Shown here one piece after another: positions 1-8,224 of a stretch of 64,000 bases of DNA. Under the pieces are notes generated by a model that ran no database searches, had not been told where the DNA came from, and was given only the letters and a program-made list of their open reading frames with translations. Each line of letters starts with the position of its first letter. Positions within the stretch are counted from its first letter, which is position 1. This DNA comes from Saccharospirillum alexandrii_A (lineage in GTDB: Bacteria; Pseudomonadota; Gammaproteobacteria; Pseudomonadales; Natronospirillaceae). Both the position numbers and the translations under genes were made by a program. The stretch is taken from contig NZ_JBHZRJ010000005.1 in assembly GCF_043641555.1 (NCBI RefSeq), positions 372,001-436,000 of the forward strand, written 5' to 3'.

Positions 1-657
1 CGTATCGGCCATGATCTGCACTTCAACATGGCGCGGGTTAACCAGATAGCGTTCCAGTAACAAGCGGTCGTCGCCGAACGCATTGCGCGCCTCGCGGCGG
101 GCGCTTTCCAGGGCATCGGCAACCAGCTCGAGTTTTTCAACCACACGCATGCCCTTGCCACCGCCCCCGGCCGAGGCCTTTACCAGCAACGGGAAGCCGA
201 TGCGTTCGGCTTCTTCCAGCAGGCGGGCATCGCTTTGGTCATCGCCGTGGTAGCCGGGAATCATCGGCACGCCGCGCGGTTCCAGCGTTTGCTTGGCGGC
301 GGCCTTCGAGGCCATGGCACGCATCGCAGCAGGCGGTGGCCCGACCCAGGCGATGCCGGCTTCAGTCACGGCCTCGGCGAATTCGGCGTCTTCCGACAAA
401 AAGCCATAACCCGGGTGCACGGCATCGGCACCGGTATCGCGCACCGCTGCCAGCAAGGCATCCCGATTCAAATAACTCTGGCTCGCGGTCGCGCCACCGA
501 GGCAAATGGCCTGGTCAGCCTCACGCACATGCAGGGCGTTGCGATCGGCGTCGGAATAAACCGCAACGGTTTCGATGCCAAGCGCGCGAGCGCTGCGTTG
601 AATGCGGCGCGCAATTTCGCCGCGGTTGGCGATGAGTAAACGGTGTATGCGTTTCAT
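1..657 (-). CDS. liuD: Biotin carboxylase subunit of acyl-CoA carboxylase (methylcrotonyl-CoA carboxylase alpha), partial
   Basis: The first 219 codons of an ATP-grasp biotin carboxylase are visible; the rest runs off the left edge. The reading begins MKRIHRLLIANRGEIARRI, the standard biotin carboxylase opening, and continues through HPGYGFLSED and the glycine-rich ATP loop KASAGGGGKGMRVVE to HVEVQIMADT. In this family it carboxylates biotin with ATP and bicarbonate. Because it directly follows liuB and liuC it is most likely the methylcrotonyl-CoA carboxylase alpha subunit of leucine degradation. The ATG overlaps the liuC stop as ATGA, indicating translational coupling. The biotin carrier domain lies outside the window, so a propionyl- or geranyl-CoA carboxylase cannot be fully excluded. 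Confidence 0.9.
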   Translation of the reverse strand, partial: MKRIHRLLIANRGEIARRIQRSARALGIETVAVYSDADRNALHVREADQAICLGGATASQSYLNRDALLAAVRDTGADAVHPGYGFLSEDAEFAEAVTEAGIAWVGPPPAAMRAMASKAAAKQTLEPRGVPMIPGYHGDDQSDARLLEEAERIGFPLLVKASAGGGGKGMRVVEKLELVADALESARREARNAFGDDRLLLERYLVNPRHVEVQIMADT

Positions 658-1439
658 GAGGGTTCAATCCAGTTCGGGTTGCGCTTGTCGAGAAAGGCGG
701 TCAGTCCTTCCTGGCCTTCGGTACCGACGCGCTGGCGGCCGATGCGCTCGGCCAGTTCATCCATCAGCGCTTCATCAACCGAGCGCTGGGCAACGTCTTT
801 TACCAGGGCTTTGGCCATGGCCTGCGCTTCGGGGCCACCAGCGGTCAGATCGCTAAGCAGTCGCGACAGCTCGGTGGTTAAGTCTTCTTCATCGACGACT
901 TCGTGCACCAGGCCCATGGCACGAGCTTTCTGTGCAGAAAAACGTTCACCCGTCTGGAAATACCGGCGCGCCTGCCGTGCGCCCATGGCTCGCACCACAA
1001 AAGGCGAAATGGTCGCTGGGGTCAAACCAAGCCGCACTTCACTCAGTGCAAAAAACGCATTTTTGGTGGCCAGCACAATGTCACAACAAGCCAGCAAGCC
1101 AACGCCACCACCCATGGCCGCCCCCTGGGTAACCCCCACCAGAGGTTTGCGACAGGCATCGAGTTTCTGCATCAGCGTTGCCAGCTTGCGCGCGTCGTCC
1201 CTGTTTTCGGTTTCGGTGCGATCTTTCATCGCTCGCATCCAGTTCAAATCGGCACCGGCACTGAAATGTTTGCCTTCGGCTTGCAACACCAACACTCGAA
1301 CCGCCGGGTTGGCATCAAGTGCGTCAATCTCATGCGTCAATTCAGCAATCAGTTCCGCACCAAAGGCGTTGCGAACCTCGGGCCGATTCAAAGTCAGATA
1401 AGCAACAACGCCTTCGTGTCGAACAGTTAATACCTGCAT
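654..1439 (-). CDS. liuC: Enoyl-CoA hydratase/isomerase family, probable methylglutaconyl-CoA hydratase
   Basis: A 261-residue crotonase-fold protein. The oxyanion-hole segments are KHFSAGADLNWM (about residues 57-68) and AAMGGGVGLLACCDI (about 107-121). The catalytic glutamate in ALSEVRLG (Glu134) is kept, whereas the second glutamate of typical enoyl-CoA hydratases is a glycine in GGGVGL. From memory, LiuC/AtuE-type hydratases share that feature. It lies between liuB and liuD on the minus strand, which fits hydration of 3-methylglutaconyl-CoA to HMG-CoA. A dispersed palindromic repeat separates it from liuB, so transcription from the liuB side must cross a large hairpin. Confidence 0.88.
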   Translation of the reverse strand: MQVLTVRHEGVVAYLTLNRPEVRNAFGAELIAELTHEIDALDANPAVRVLVLQAEGKHFSAGADLNWMRAMKDRTETENRDDARKLATLMQKLDACRKPLVGVTQGAAMGGGVGLLACCDIVLATKNAFFALSEVRLGLTPATISPFVVRAMGARQARRYFQTGERFSAQKARAMGLVHEVVDEEDLTTELSRLLSDLTAGGPEAQAMAKALVKDVAQRSVDEALMDELAERIGRQRVGTEGQEGLTAFLDKRNPNWIEPS

Positions 1440-1461
1440 AACGACTCCTGTCTCAATCCTT

Positions 1462-1642
1462 CAAGTTTCAGAGTTGGCCAATAGCTGAGTGCCAGAGGTC
1501 GGGTGTGTCTATCCGGGGAAGTCCGCAACATGGATGTTGCGGTCTAGGCCCCATGGACGGGTTCACGCCGACCCCGGAGAGGCATACCCGACCTCTGGTA
1601 CGGACTCCTGGTACATCAGCTAAGCGAGCCTCCGAAACTTGA
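1462..1642 (+). repeat. Palindromic intergenic repeat, copy 1 (liuB-liuC gap)
   Basis: Outer inverted ends (CAAGTTTCAGAGTTGGC near 1462; complementary CCTCCGAAACTTG ending 1642) flank a core with a 27-bp stem (1492-1518 with 1572-1598, three mismatches). Inside are hairpin 1 (CCGCAACA-TGGA-TGTTGCGG, 1523-1542) and hairpin 2 (CCC-ATGGAC-GGG). Orientation + is defined here as hairpin 1 before hairpin 2. It lies within the liu operon between liuB and liuC. Confidence 0.9.
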
Positions 1643-1647
1643 GTCAA

Positions 1648-3255
1648 TTACATTCTGAACACGCCATAGCGTGTTGGCTCTGTTGGCGCATTGCGACTGG
1701 CCGAGAGTGCCAGTGCAAGCACGGCACGGGTGTCGGCCGGGTCGATCATTCCGTCATCCCAGAGTCGACCCGTGGCGTAATAGGGGTCACCTTGGGTTTC
1801 ATATTGCGCCTGAATCGGTGCTTTGAATTCGGCCAGTTCCGCCTCGCTCATCGGGTCACCCGCTGCGGCTTTCTGGTCGGCTTTTACAGTGGCCAAAACG
1901 TTCGCAGCCTGTTCACCACCCATGACTGAAATACGCGCATTGGGCCAGGTCCACAGGAACCTGGGGTCGTAAGCGCGGCCGCACATGCCGTAATTACCCG
2001 CACCGAAACTGCCGCCAGTGATGATGGTGTATTTGGGCACTTTCGCGCAGGCCACGGCGGTGACGAGTTTGGCGCCGTCTTTGGCGATGCCGCCATTTTC
2101 GTATTTCTTGCCGACCATAAAGCCGCTGATGTTTTGCAAAAAAACCAGCGGAATGTCGCGCTGATTGCATAGCTCGATAAAGTGGGCGCCCTTTAATGCT
2201 GATTCCGAAAACAGAATGCCGTTGTTGGCGAGAATGCCGACCGGCTGGCCTTCGATGTGAGCGAAACCGCACACCAGCGTTGTGCCGTAGAGGGCTTTGA
2301 ATTCATCCAGCCTTGAGCCATCGACTATGCGCGCAATCAGTTCACGGGCATCGATGGGTGTGCGGGTATCGTCGGGGATCAGACCGTATATTTCTTCGGT
2401 CGGGTAGGCCGGTGGCTCGGCTGGCTGCAAACCACGCTCCGGTTTTGCAGGCCAGTTAAAGTGGCGCACGGCCTGGCGTGCCTGCACCAGAGCATGATCA
2501 TCGTTGTCGGCCAGGTAGTCGGCGACGCCACTGGTGCGTGCGTGTACATCACCGCCGCCCAGATCTTCAGCCGAGACTTCTTCGCCGGTGGCGGCTTTTA
2601 CCAGTGGCGGACCGCCGAGGAAAATCGTGCCCTGGTTGCGCACGATGATGCTTTGGTCACACATAGCTGGTACGTAGGCACCGCCCGCAGTGCAGGAACC
2701 CATGACCACCGCAAGCTGGGGAACACCCTGAGCCGACAGATTGGCCTGGTTGAAAAAGATGCGACCAAAATGTTCGCGATCGGGGAAGACTTCATCTTGC
2801 AGTGGTAAATAGGCACCGCCGCTGTCGACGAGGTAAATACAGGGCAACCGGTTTTCAGCGGCAATGGCCTGAGCACGCAAGTGTTTCTTTACCGTCATCG
2901 GGTAATAGGTGCCGCCTTTAACCGTTGCGTCGTTGGCGACGATCAAACAGTCGATGCCTTCCACCCGGCCAATTCCTGCGATGACACCTGCGCTGGGCAC
3001 GGCGTTTTCATACAGCCCCCAGGCCGCCAACGGCGCAATTTCCAGAAACGGAGAACCGGCATCCAGCAAACGTTCGATGCGTTCGCGAGGCAGGCGCTTG
3101 CCCCGAGCCAGATGTTTGGCACGCGGGCCTTCACCACCGCCCAGCTCAACCTGGTGCAACCGTTTTTGCAGTTGGTCACGCAGGTCGCGGTTCGCTTTGT
3201 CCTGTCGCTGAAACTGTTCGCCGCGCACGTCGATGCGCGATTGAATCCGGCTCAT
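1648..3255 (-). CDS. liuB: Methylcrotonyl-CoA carboxylase beta subunit (carboxyltransferase)
   Basis: At 535 residues it matches the usual length of acyl-CoA carboxylase beta subunits. The N-terminal RGEGPRAKHLARGKRLPRERI-like region, the central GSCTAGGAYVPAMCDQSII and GTIFLGGPPLVKAATGEEV, and the C-terminal GGSFGAGNYGMCGRAYDPRF and ISVMGGEQAA are hallmark carboxyltransferase segments. The family transfers the carboxyl group from biotin to 3-methylcrotonyl-CoA in the leucine pathway. The start ATG overlaps the stop of the upstream acyl-CoA dehydrogenase as ATGA. Gene order (ACAD, liuB, liuC, liuD) supports the methylcrotonyl rather than propionyl assignment. Confidence 0.93.
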   Translation of the reverse strand: MSRIQSRIDVRGEQFQRQDKANRDLRDQLQKRLHQVELGGGEGPRAKHLARGKRLPRERIERLLDAGSPFLEIAPLAAWGLYENAVPSAGVIAGIGRVEGIDCLIVANDATVKGGTYYPMTVKKHLRAQAIAAENRLPCIYLVDSGGAYLPLQDEVFPDREHFGRIFFNQANLSAQGVPQLAVVMGSCTAGGAYVPAMCDQSIIVRNQGTIFLGGPPLVKAATGEEVSAEDLGGGDVHARTSGVADYLADNDDHALVQARQAVRHFNWPAKPERGLQPAEPPAYPTEEIYGLIPDDTRTPIDARELIARIVDGSRLDEFKALYGTTLVCGFAHIEGQPVGILANNGILFSESALKGAHFIELCNQRDIPLVFLQNISGFMVGKKYENGGIAKDGAKLVTAVACAKVPKYTIITGGSFGAGNYGMCGRAYDPRFLWTWPNARISVMGGEQAANVLATVKADQKAAAGDPMSEAELAEFKAPIQAQYETQGDPYYATGRLWDDGMIDPADTRAVLALALSASRNAPTEPTRYGVFRM

Positions 3256-4412
3256 GCGCCACGCTCCTCAATGGATCGAACGATAATTAAATTCTGAATG
3301 TCGCTGGTGCCTTCGTAGATTTTGGTCACCCGCACATCCCGGGCAATCTGCTCCAGCGGGAAATCTTTCAGGTAACCATAGCCGCCGAGTGTCTGCAGCG
3401 CATCGGAACAGACTTTTTCAGCCATTTCGCTGGCAAACACCTTGGCCATGGCAGCTTCGCGCAAGCAGGGTAAACCGGCGTCTTTCAGCCGCGCCGCATG
3501 CCACACCAGCTGGCGCGCCGCTTCAATTTGCGTGGCCATGTTCGCCAGGCGAAAACTCACAGCCTGATACGTCATTAAAGGCTCACCAAAACTGGTGCGT
3601 TCCAGAGCGTAGGCACAGGCCACTTCATGCGCCGCCTGCGCCATACCCACGCATTGAGCGGCAATGCCAATACGGCCACCTTCAAGGTTACCGAGGGCAA
3701 TCGAATACCCCTGGCCTTCCTTACCCAGCAAAGCATCTGCAGGCAAAGCAAGATCATTAAAAGTCAGCTGCGCCGTATCCGACGCCCGTTGCCCCATTTT
3801 TTCTTCAACCCGGCTCACTTCGTAACCGGGCAGATGCGTTGGCACCAGAAACGCGCTGATGCCTTTCTTACCCGCAGCCGGGTCCGTCACCGCAAACACA
3901 ATGGCAAGGTCGGCAATCGCGCCATTGGTAATAAACTGTTTCGTGCCATTTAACACCCAACCACTGTCGGTTTTAATCGCCCGGGTCTTCAACGCCGAGG
4001 CATCCGACCCGGCCTGTGGCTCAGTCAGACAAAACGCACCCAGTTTTTCACCACTGGCCAACGGTACCAGCCATTGCTGTTTTTGTTCCGCAGACCCAAA
4101 CCCAAGCAAGGGTCCACACACCACTGAATTCATCACAGAGGTAATGGTCGACAAGGCTCCATCACCCCGGGCAATTTCTTCAACCACGAGCGCCAGGGTC
4201 AAATACCCCGCATCCACACCCCCAAGCTCTTCCGGCACAGTCAGCCCATAAAACCCCTGCTGACCCATGGCCCGAATCACTTCAACCGGATGCTCACCAC
4301 TGCGATCCCACTCAGCCGAATGCGGTTTCAACTGCTCGCGTGCAAAGGCCCGCGCCGCATCACGCATCATGATCTGAATATCACTTAACCCAAAATCGGA
4401 CTGTACTGTCAT
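3252..4412 (-). CDS. Acyl-CoA dehydrogenase (short/branched-chain type) in the liu operon
   Basis: A 386-residue flavin acyl-CoA dehydrogenase. FCLTEPQAGSDASAL and WVLNGTKQFITNG are the FAD/substrate segments. TLGGYGYLKDFPLEQIARD and KIYEGTSDIQ place the catalytic base at the SCAD/MCAD position (about Glu367), unlike isovaleryl-CoA dehydrogenase. The frame stays open to 4574, but the upstream 54 codons run into a dispersed repeat and are not protein-like, so I start at MTVQSDFGL (4412). It is coupled to liuB by ATGA overlap. It may oxidise butyryl-, isobutyryl- or 2-methylbutyryl-CoA; the substrate cannot be read from sequence. A separate liuA lies upstream. Confidence 0.85.
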   Translation of the reverse strand: MTVQSDFGLSDIQIMMRDAARAFAREQLKPHSAEWDRSGEHPVEVIRAMGQQGFYGLTVPEELGGVDAGYLTLALVVEEIARGDGALSTITSVMNSVVCGPLLGFGSAEQKQQWLVPLASGEKLGAFCLTEPQAGSDASALKTRAIKTDSGWVLNGTKQFITNGAIADLAIVFAVTDPAAGKKGISAFLVPTHLPGYEVSRVEEKMGQRASDTAQLTFNDLALPADALLGKEGQGYSIALGNLEGGRIGIAAQCVGMAQAAHEVACAYALERTSFGEPLMTYQAVSFRLANMATQIEAARQLVWHAARLKDAGLPCLREAAMAKVFASEMAEKVCSDALQTLGGYGYLKDFPLEQIARDVRVTKIYEGTSDIQNLIIVRSIEERGA

Positions 4413-4499
4413 GAAAAAGTGCCTGTCGTTTGAATCCAGTTTGCTTCGGTGCCGGGAGTTATATTCCCAGGCTTCCCTGTTGGTTCTACTTGGTTGCCG

Positions 4500-4620
4500 G
4501 GCATTCGTGTCGGTCACCGGGTAGGCCCTTCCGGGGTCGGCGTAAACCCGTCCATGGGGCCTAGACCGCAACATCCCTGTTGCGGACTTCCCCGGAATGA
4601 CCTACCCGGCACCCGCCACT
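4500..4620 (-). repeat. Palindromic intergenic repeat, copy 2 (liuA-ACAD gap)
   Basis: Reverse-orientation copy. A 20-bp outer stem (4517-4536 with 4590-4609, two mismatches) encloses hairpin 2 (read on the minus strand as CCC-ATGGAC-GGG) and hairpin 1 (CCGCAACA-TCCC-TGTTGCGG). It lies just upstream of the acyl-CoA dehydrogenase start. With copy 3 it fills most of the 463-bp gap 4413-4875, in which I see no gene. Confidence 0.88.
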
Positions 4621-4700
4621 AGTCTCATGGCTTAACTCAAATTTAATCACTTCAGTCTTTGGTCTTTTTCCAAGTGATTCTGCAACCACCGTGGACCAGC

Positions 4701-4810
4701 TCTGGGGGTCGGGTGCGGTGCTGGCGGGCGTCGAGAGCCATGGATGGCTCTCGCCGAGCCTACATGGACGTATTTACGGCGTCCCGCCAGAACCGTAGCC
4801 GACCTCCAGA
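4701..4810 (+). repeat. Palindromic repeat, subfamily 2, copy 3
   Basis: It has the same architecture as the main family but different arm sequence. A 28-bp outer stem (4701-4728 with 4783-4810, 24 of 28 pairs) encloses hairpin 1 (GAGAGCC-ATGGAT-GGCTCTC-like, near 4733-4752) and hairpin 2 (TAC-ATGGAC-GTA flanked by GCCGAGCC and TTTACGGC). Arm sequence differs from subfamily 1 while the paired geometry and the ATGGAY loops are kept. Confidence 0.82.
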
Positions 4811-4875
4811 GCGACTTCCGCCACAGAACAACCGAAGCCGCCGTTCAACCACCAAGCCAACCAACACCACCCTAA

Positions 4876-6042
4876 TCAACGTGTCTCGTTGAACAATTCG
4901 CGGCCGATGAGCATGCGTCGGATCTCGCTGGTGCCTGCGCCGATTTCGTAGAGTTTGGCGTCGCGCAGCAGGCGGCCGGTTGGGTATTCGTTGATGTAGC
5001 CGTTGCCGCCGAGTACTTGAATGGCATCCAGCGCTGCCTGGGTGGCGTTCTCGGCGGCGTAGAGGATGGCGCCGGCGGCGTCTTTGCGGGCAGTTTCTCC
5101 GCGGTCGCAGGCCGCACCGACCGCATAGACGTAGGCGCGGCAGGCGTTCAGGCGTGTGTACATGTCGGCGACTTTGCCCTGCACCAGCTGGAACTCGCCG
5201 ATGGGCTGGCCGAACTGCTCGCGTTCGTGCACGTAGGGCAATACAACGTCGAGGCAGGCTTGCATGATGCCGACCGGGCCGGCGGCGAGCACCGCGCGTT
5301 CGTAGTCGAGGCCGCTCATCAGGATTTTTACGCCATCGCCCTCTTTGCCCATGACGTTTTCGACCGGGACTTTGCAGTCGACGAACACCAGCTCGCAAGT
5401 GTTGCTGCCGCGCATGCCGAGTTTGTCGAGTTTCTGGGCGGTGCTGAAACCGGGGAAATCTTTTTCGATCAGAAAGGCGGTGATGCCGCGTTTGCCGCCA
5501 GCCGGGTCGGTTTTGGCGTAAACCACCAGAACATCGGCGTCCGGGCCGTTGGTGATCCACATCTTGTTGCCGTTGAGCAGGTAGTGGTCGCCTTTGTGTT
5601 CGGCTTTCAGTTTCATGCTCACCACGTCGGAACCGGCGCCGGGTTCGCTCATGGCCAGGGCACCAACGTGCTCGCCACTGATCAGTTTGGGCAGGTATTT
5701 GGCTTTCTGGTCGGCGCTGCCATTGCGGCGAATCTGGTTAACGCAGAGGTTCGAGTGGGCGCCGTAGCTCAGGCCCACGGAGGCTGAGGCGCGGCTGATT
5801 TCTTCCATGGCGACCATATGGGCCAGATAGCCCATACCGGTGCCGCCCAGTTCTTCGTCGACGGTGATGCCGAGCAGGCCCAGGTCGCCGAATTTTTGCC
5901 ACAGGTCGGCCGGGAAGAGGTTGTCGTGGTCGATTGCGGCCGCGCGCGGGGCGATTTCTTTCTGCGCGAAATCACGGACGGTGTCGCGCAGCATGTCGAG
6001 GGTCTCGCCCAGGCCGAAATTCAATGCGGGGTAGGTGTTCAT
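4876..6042 (-). CDS. liuA: Isovaleryl-CoA dehydrogenase
   Basis: A 388-residue flavin acyl-CoA dehydrogenase for the first dehydrogenation of leucine breakdown. The diagnostic feature is the catalytic base: the C-terminal site carries YEIGAGTSEIRRMLIGRE (no Glu), while a Glu sits at about residue 248 in GLDYERAVLAAGPVGIMQ, the isovaleryl-CoA dehydrogenase arrangement. Also seen are MSEPGAGSDVVSMKL and VLGGNGYINEYPTGRLLRD. The frame is open to 6252, but that extension crosses the promoter and LiuR box; MNTYPALNFG at 6042 is the sensible start. First gene of the predicted LiuR-controlled operon. Confidence 0.93.
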   Translation of the reverse strand: MNTYPALNFGLGETLDMLRDTVRDFAQKEIAPRAAAIDHDNLFPADLWQKFGDLGLLGITVDEELGGTGMGYLAHMVAMEEISRASASVGLSYGAHSNLCVNQIRRNGSADQKAKYLPKLISGEHVGALAMSEPGAGSDVVSMKLKAEHKGDHYLLNGNKMWITNGPDADVLVVYAKTDPAGGKRGITAFLIEKDFPGFSTAQKLDKLGMRGSNTCELVFVDCKVPVENVMGKEGDGVKILMSGLDYERAVLAAGPVGIMQACLDVVLPYVHEREQFGQPIGEFQLVQGKVADMYTRLNACRAYVYAVGAACDRGETARKDAAGAILYAAENATQAALDAIQVLGGNGYINEYPTGRLLRDAKLYEIGAGTSEIRRMLIGRELFNETR

Positions 6043-6091
6043 AGCGAATCTGCCGTCCTGTTGGATTTGTTGTGATTGGATCAGTCGCTGC

Positions 6092-6121
6092 AGGCTAATT
6101 AACGTTGACGTTAACGTCAAC
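6092..6121 (-). promoter_or_regulatory. LiuR-type operator and promoter of liuA
   Basis: A perfect 18-bp palindrome GTTGACGTTAACGTCAAC lies at 6104-6121. Read on the minus strand it contains a -35-like TTGACG (6115-6120), then 17 bp, then TAGCCT (6092-6097), about 50 bp before the liuA ATG. The same arrangement, with the same spacing, is found at 30763-30792 next to the liuR gene. A MerR-type LiuR is known to control branched-chain catabolic genes in gammaproteobacteria; the match here is from the repeated dyad and linkage, not a database search. Confidence 0.85.
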
Positions 6122-6272
6122 TTAGACCAGCAGGGCAGGTAGTCAAGAGAAGTTGACGCTTTCCTGAAAGCGCCATGGCGGGCAGGGTCTGTAAAAGATG
6201 GGTCAGACGGGCTGCCCAGTGCTATAGCAATGGGGTATTGTAGCGCCAACACGAATAACCACAGGTTAACCC

Positions 6273-6782
6273 ATGAAACACCTTCTGATTCTGCTCGTCG
6301 CTGTCACGCTGGCGGCCTGCTCTTCCAACCCCACCAAAGCCCCCTATGCCGGGGAAAACGAAGGCCTGGTGATCTTCGCGGCCGATATCGAAGTCCGTGG
6401 CGATACAGAACTTGAATACGATTTCATGTTCACCGTTGAAGACGTTGCCAGTGGTGAACAGCACCGCTTGCGCATGCCGGTTGTGGAAAACCAGACCTAC
6501 GCGGTGATGGGACGGCTGACGCCGGGTGAGTATCGCTTTGTGAAACGCGAAGATGTTCGACGCGATGGCCGGGGCATTCGCCTGTTCGATATTGAGGGTG
6601 AGTTCAGTGTTGAAGCCGGGTATGTGACGCTGCCCAAGCACGTGATGGTTGAGAAGAAATTGTTCACTCGCAAAGCCGAGATTACTGACCTCGGCAGCGA
6701 TGCCGCTGAAGTGCTGTTTTTAAGCGACATACTGACCGACGATACCTACGAAGGCTGGTCGTTGCTGCGCCCGGCGGAATAA
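6273..6782 (+). CDS. Small lipoprotein of unknown function
   Basis: 169 residues with a clear lipoprotein signal: MKHLLILLVAVTLAAC, lipobox LAAC with Cys16. The mature part is predicted all-beta with alternating hydrophobic segments (VIFAADIEV, YDFMFTVEDV, YAVMGRLTPGEYRFV), resembling small carboxypeptidase-regulatory-like domains, but I do not recognise a named family. It is monocistronic, diverging from liuA and converging on the DUF2244 gene whose stop lies 20 bp away. It is probably membrane-anchored in the periplasm. Confidence 0.75.
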   Translation: MKHLLILLVAVTLAACSSNPTKAPYAGENEGLVIFAADIEVRGDTELEYDFMFTVEDVASGEQHRLRMPVVENQTYAVMGRLTPGEYRFVKREDVRRDGRGIRLFDIEGEFSVEAGYVTLPKHVMVEKKLFTRKAEITDLGSDAAEVLFLSDILTDDTYEGWSLLRPAE

Positions 6783-6802
6783 TCACTGCGACCGCCCGGG
6801 CC

Positions 6803-7306
6803 CTAAACCCGATACTGATCCCCCGCGCGCCGGTCTATCAGCATACCCCGGCGCTGGCATTCGCTGATCAGCAACGCCACATCCCCCGGGTTTAAAAAAA
6901 CCGCAAACGCCTGCTGGTCATCCCGGTAGGCGAGTGCCAGCTGCGGTGGCCCGAGCGGATGAATGGGCGGTGAAATCACCAACCGGGTATAGCGCCTCGG
7001 CCCCTCCCAGTGGCGCTGCCGTCGGTATACGCCCTGTTCCAGACGGATTCGGTCTTCCTCGAACCAGAGTACTTCCTGCTGCTGGCAACGCCAGGCGGTC
7101 ACGATCAGCCCGGCCGCTACGGCCAGCCATTCCAGCCCGGCAAAGGGCAGTACCACCCAGGCACCTATCCACACCATACCGGCGACAATCACCGTTGAGA
7201 CGGCCAGCAAGGCGCCCAGTACTTTCATAGTGCCTTGCCAGCTCATGGAACGGTTGGGCTGCAGGACCAGAAAAGGCCCCTTGTCTGACGCATTTACGGT
7301 GACCAA
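6803..7306 (-). CDS. DUF2244 family membrane protein
   Basis: 167 residues beginning with a short polar stretch and the characteristic FLVLQPNRSMSWQG motif. Two transmembrane helices follow (about residues 27-50 and 53-72), then a cytoplasmic domain with VLWFEEDRIRLEQGVYRRQRHWEGPRRYTRLVI. This pattern is that of DUF2244; no molecular function is established for the family. It converges on the lipoprotein gene, and its 5' side abuts a dispersed repeat. Confidence 0.75.
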   Translation of the reverse strand: MVTVNASDKGPFLVLQPNRSMSWQGTMKVLGALLAVSTVIVAGMVWIGAWVVLPFAGLEWLAVAAGLIVTAWRCQQQEVLWFEEDRIRLEQGVYRRQRHWEGPRRYTRLVISPPIHPLGPPQLALAYRDDQQAFAVFLNPGDVALLISECQRRGMLIDRRAGDQYRV

Positions 7307-7337
7307 TCGTTTTACGGCTCCTCTTTAACTCAACTAA

Positions 7338-7535
7338 CTCAAGTTCCGGAGTTTGCTCGGGAGACTAGCACCGGGTGCCGGGTATGCCTCTGTGGGGTAG
7401 TCCGCAGCAGGGATGCTGCGGCCTAGGCCCGAGACGTCGGACCGCCATGGACGGATTTACGCCGACCCCACAGAGGCATACCCGGCATCCGGTGCGGGAC
7501 AACGCCTTTAGGTGAACCGAACTCAGAAACCTGAG
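7338..7535 (+). repeat. Palindromic intergenic repeat, copy 4, with outer inverted ends
   Basis: Outer inverted ends CTCAAGTTCCGGAGTTT (from 7338) and its imperfect complement ending in CTGAG (7535) enclose a perfect or near-perfect 27-bp core stem (7371-7397 with 7466-7492). Here the stem reads CTGTGGGG paired with CCCCACAG where other copies have CTATCCGGGG with CCCCGGATAG. A short 14-bp insertion (GAGACGTCGGACCG) sits just before hairpin 2. Confidence 0.9.
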
Positions 7536-7544
7536 ATCCAACCG

Positions 7545-8171
7545 TCATTGCACTTCAAGATCGGCCAGGCACAAATCGGTTTGCTGGCCGCTGTTGTCAG
7601 AATCGGCCATTAGGCCGATGGCGTCAAAGTGGTCGGGCCGGTCGCCGAAGGCCACCTCCCAGTCATCGAGGATACGCCGTTCGATCTGGTGCCAGTCGCC
7701 CGGCTCGCCATTGCTGACCACCCACATGTGAAACTGGCCGGTAAAGGGGTTGGGCCAGTGGGTATCTATGTCCAGTTCACTGGCGTGCACATAGGCCAGC
7801 ACCCGGGAACGCCAGAAAAACAGCGGGTGCTCAACCGCCACGTAGATGCGGCCGGCAAAATCATCTCCGGGTTTTTCCTGCCGGGTGACACCGGAGATGT
7901 CCTGTTCCGCGCGCCAGCGCCAACGAATCCGGGTGCTGCTATCGAGTTCAACTTCCTGCTCCCAAATCCGCGCCGAGGCCGTACTGTCAGACCTCATGCG
8001 CAGGCAAGCCTCGTCGGCAAGCCATTCAAACCGCGACTCGCCTTCGAAGCTGTGTTCCGCCCAGGTGTCTATTGCCTCAAGCGGCAACGGCTCGGCTAGG
8101 GCAGACGCGAAGTAAAGAGCCAGCAAAAATGTGATGCCGTGCCTTGGCACAGCGCTCAGGGGGCGTATCAT
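7545..8171 (-). CDS. DUF3047 family exported protein
   Basis: About 208 residues with an N-terminal signal peptide (HGITFLLALYFASALAEP). The body carries IRWRWRAEQDISG, GDDFAGRIYVAVEHP, LAYVHASELDIDTHWPNPFTGQFHMWVVSNG and FDAIGLMADSDNSG, the conserved elements of DUF3047, a periplasmic beta-rich family of unknown function. I start at MIRPL (8171), preceded by GGAG, rather than the ATG at 8192. It diverges from the DUF3299 lipoprotein across 53 bp, so the two promoters must overlap. Confidence 0.78.
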   Translation of the reverse strand: MIRPLSAVPRHGITFLLALYFASALAEPLPLEAIDTWAEHSFEGESRFEWLADEACLRMRSDSTASARIWEQEVELDSSTRIRWRWRAEQDISGVTRQEKPGDDFAGRIYVAVEHPLFFWRSRVLAYVHASELDIDTHWPNPFTGQFHMWVVSNGEPGDWHQIERRILDDWEVAFGDRPDHFDAIGLMADSDNSGQQTDLCLADLEVQ

Positions 8172-8224
8172 TAAAACGTTACTCCATATCATTCGCCGGT
8201 TTCACACCTCACCACAGGGCCATC

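Noticed and set aside
1462..1642. tRNA-like cloverleaf
   Set aside because: The three-stem fold superficially resembles one, but there is no acceptor/anticodon geometry or T-loop, and copies vary too much.
4413..4574. N-terminal extension of the acyl-CoA dehydrogenase into the repeat
   Set aside because: The extra 54 codons are repeat-derived, not ACAD-like; an internal ATG fits the family.
4659..4892. Short ORF over subfamily-2 repeat
   Set aside because: Peptide is a translation of the palindrome; same peptide patterns recur wherever the repeat does.
5017..5787. 256-codon plus-strand ORF opposite liuA
   Set aside because: Shadow of liuA on the other strand, caused by GC-rich codon bias.
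6043..6252. N-terminal extension of liuA
   Set aside because: It crosses the LiuR dyad and promoter, so it is not translated.
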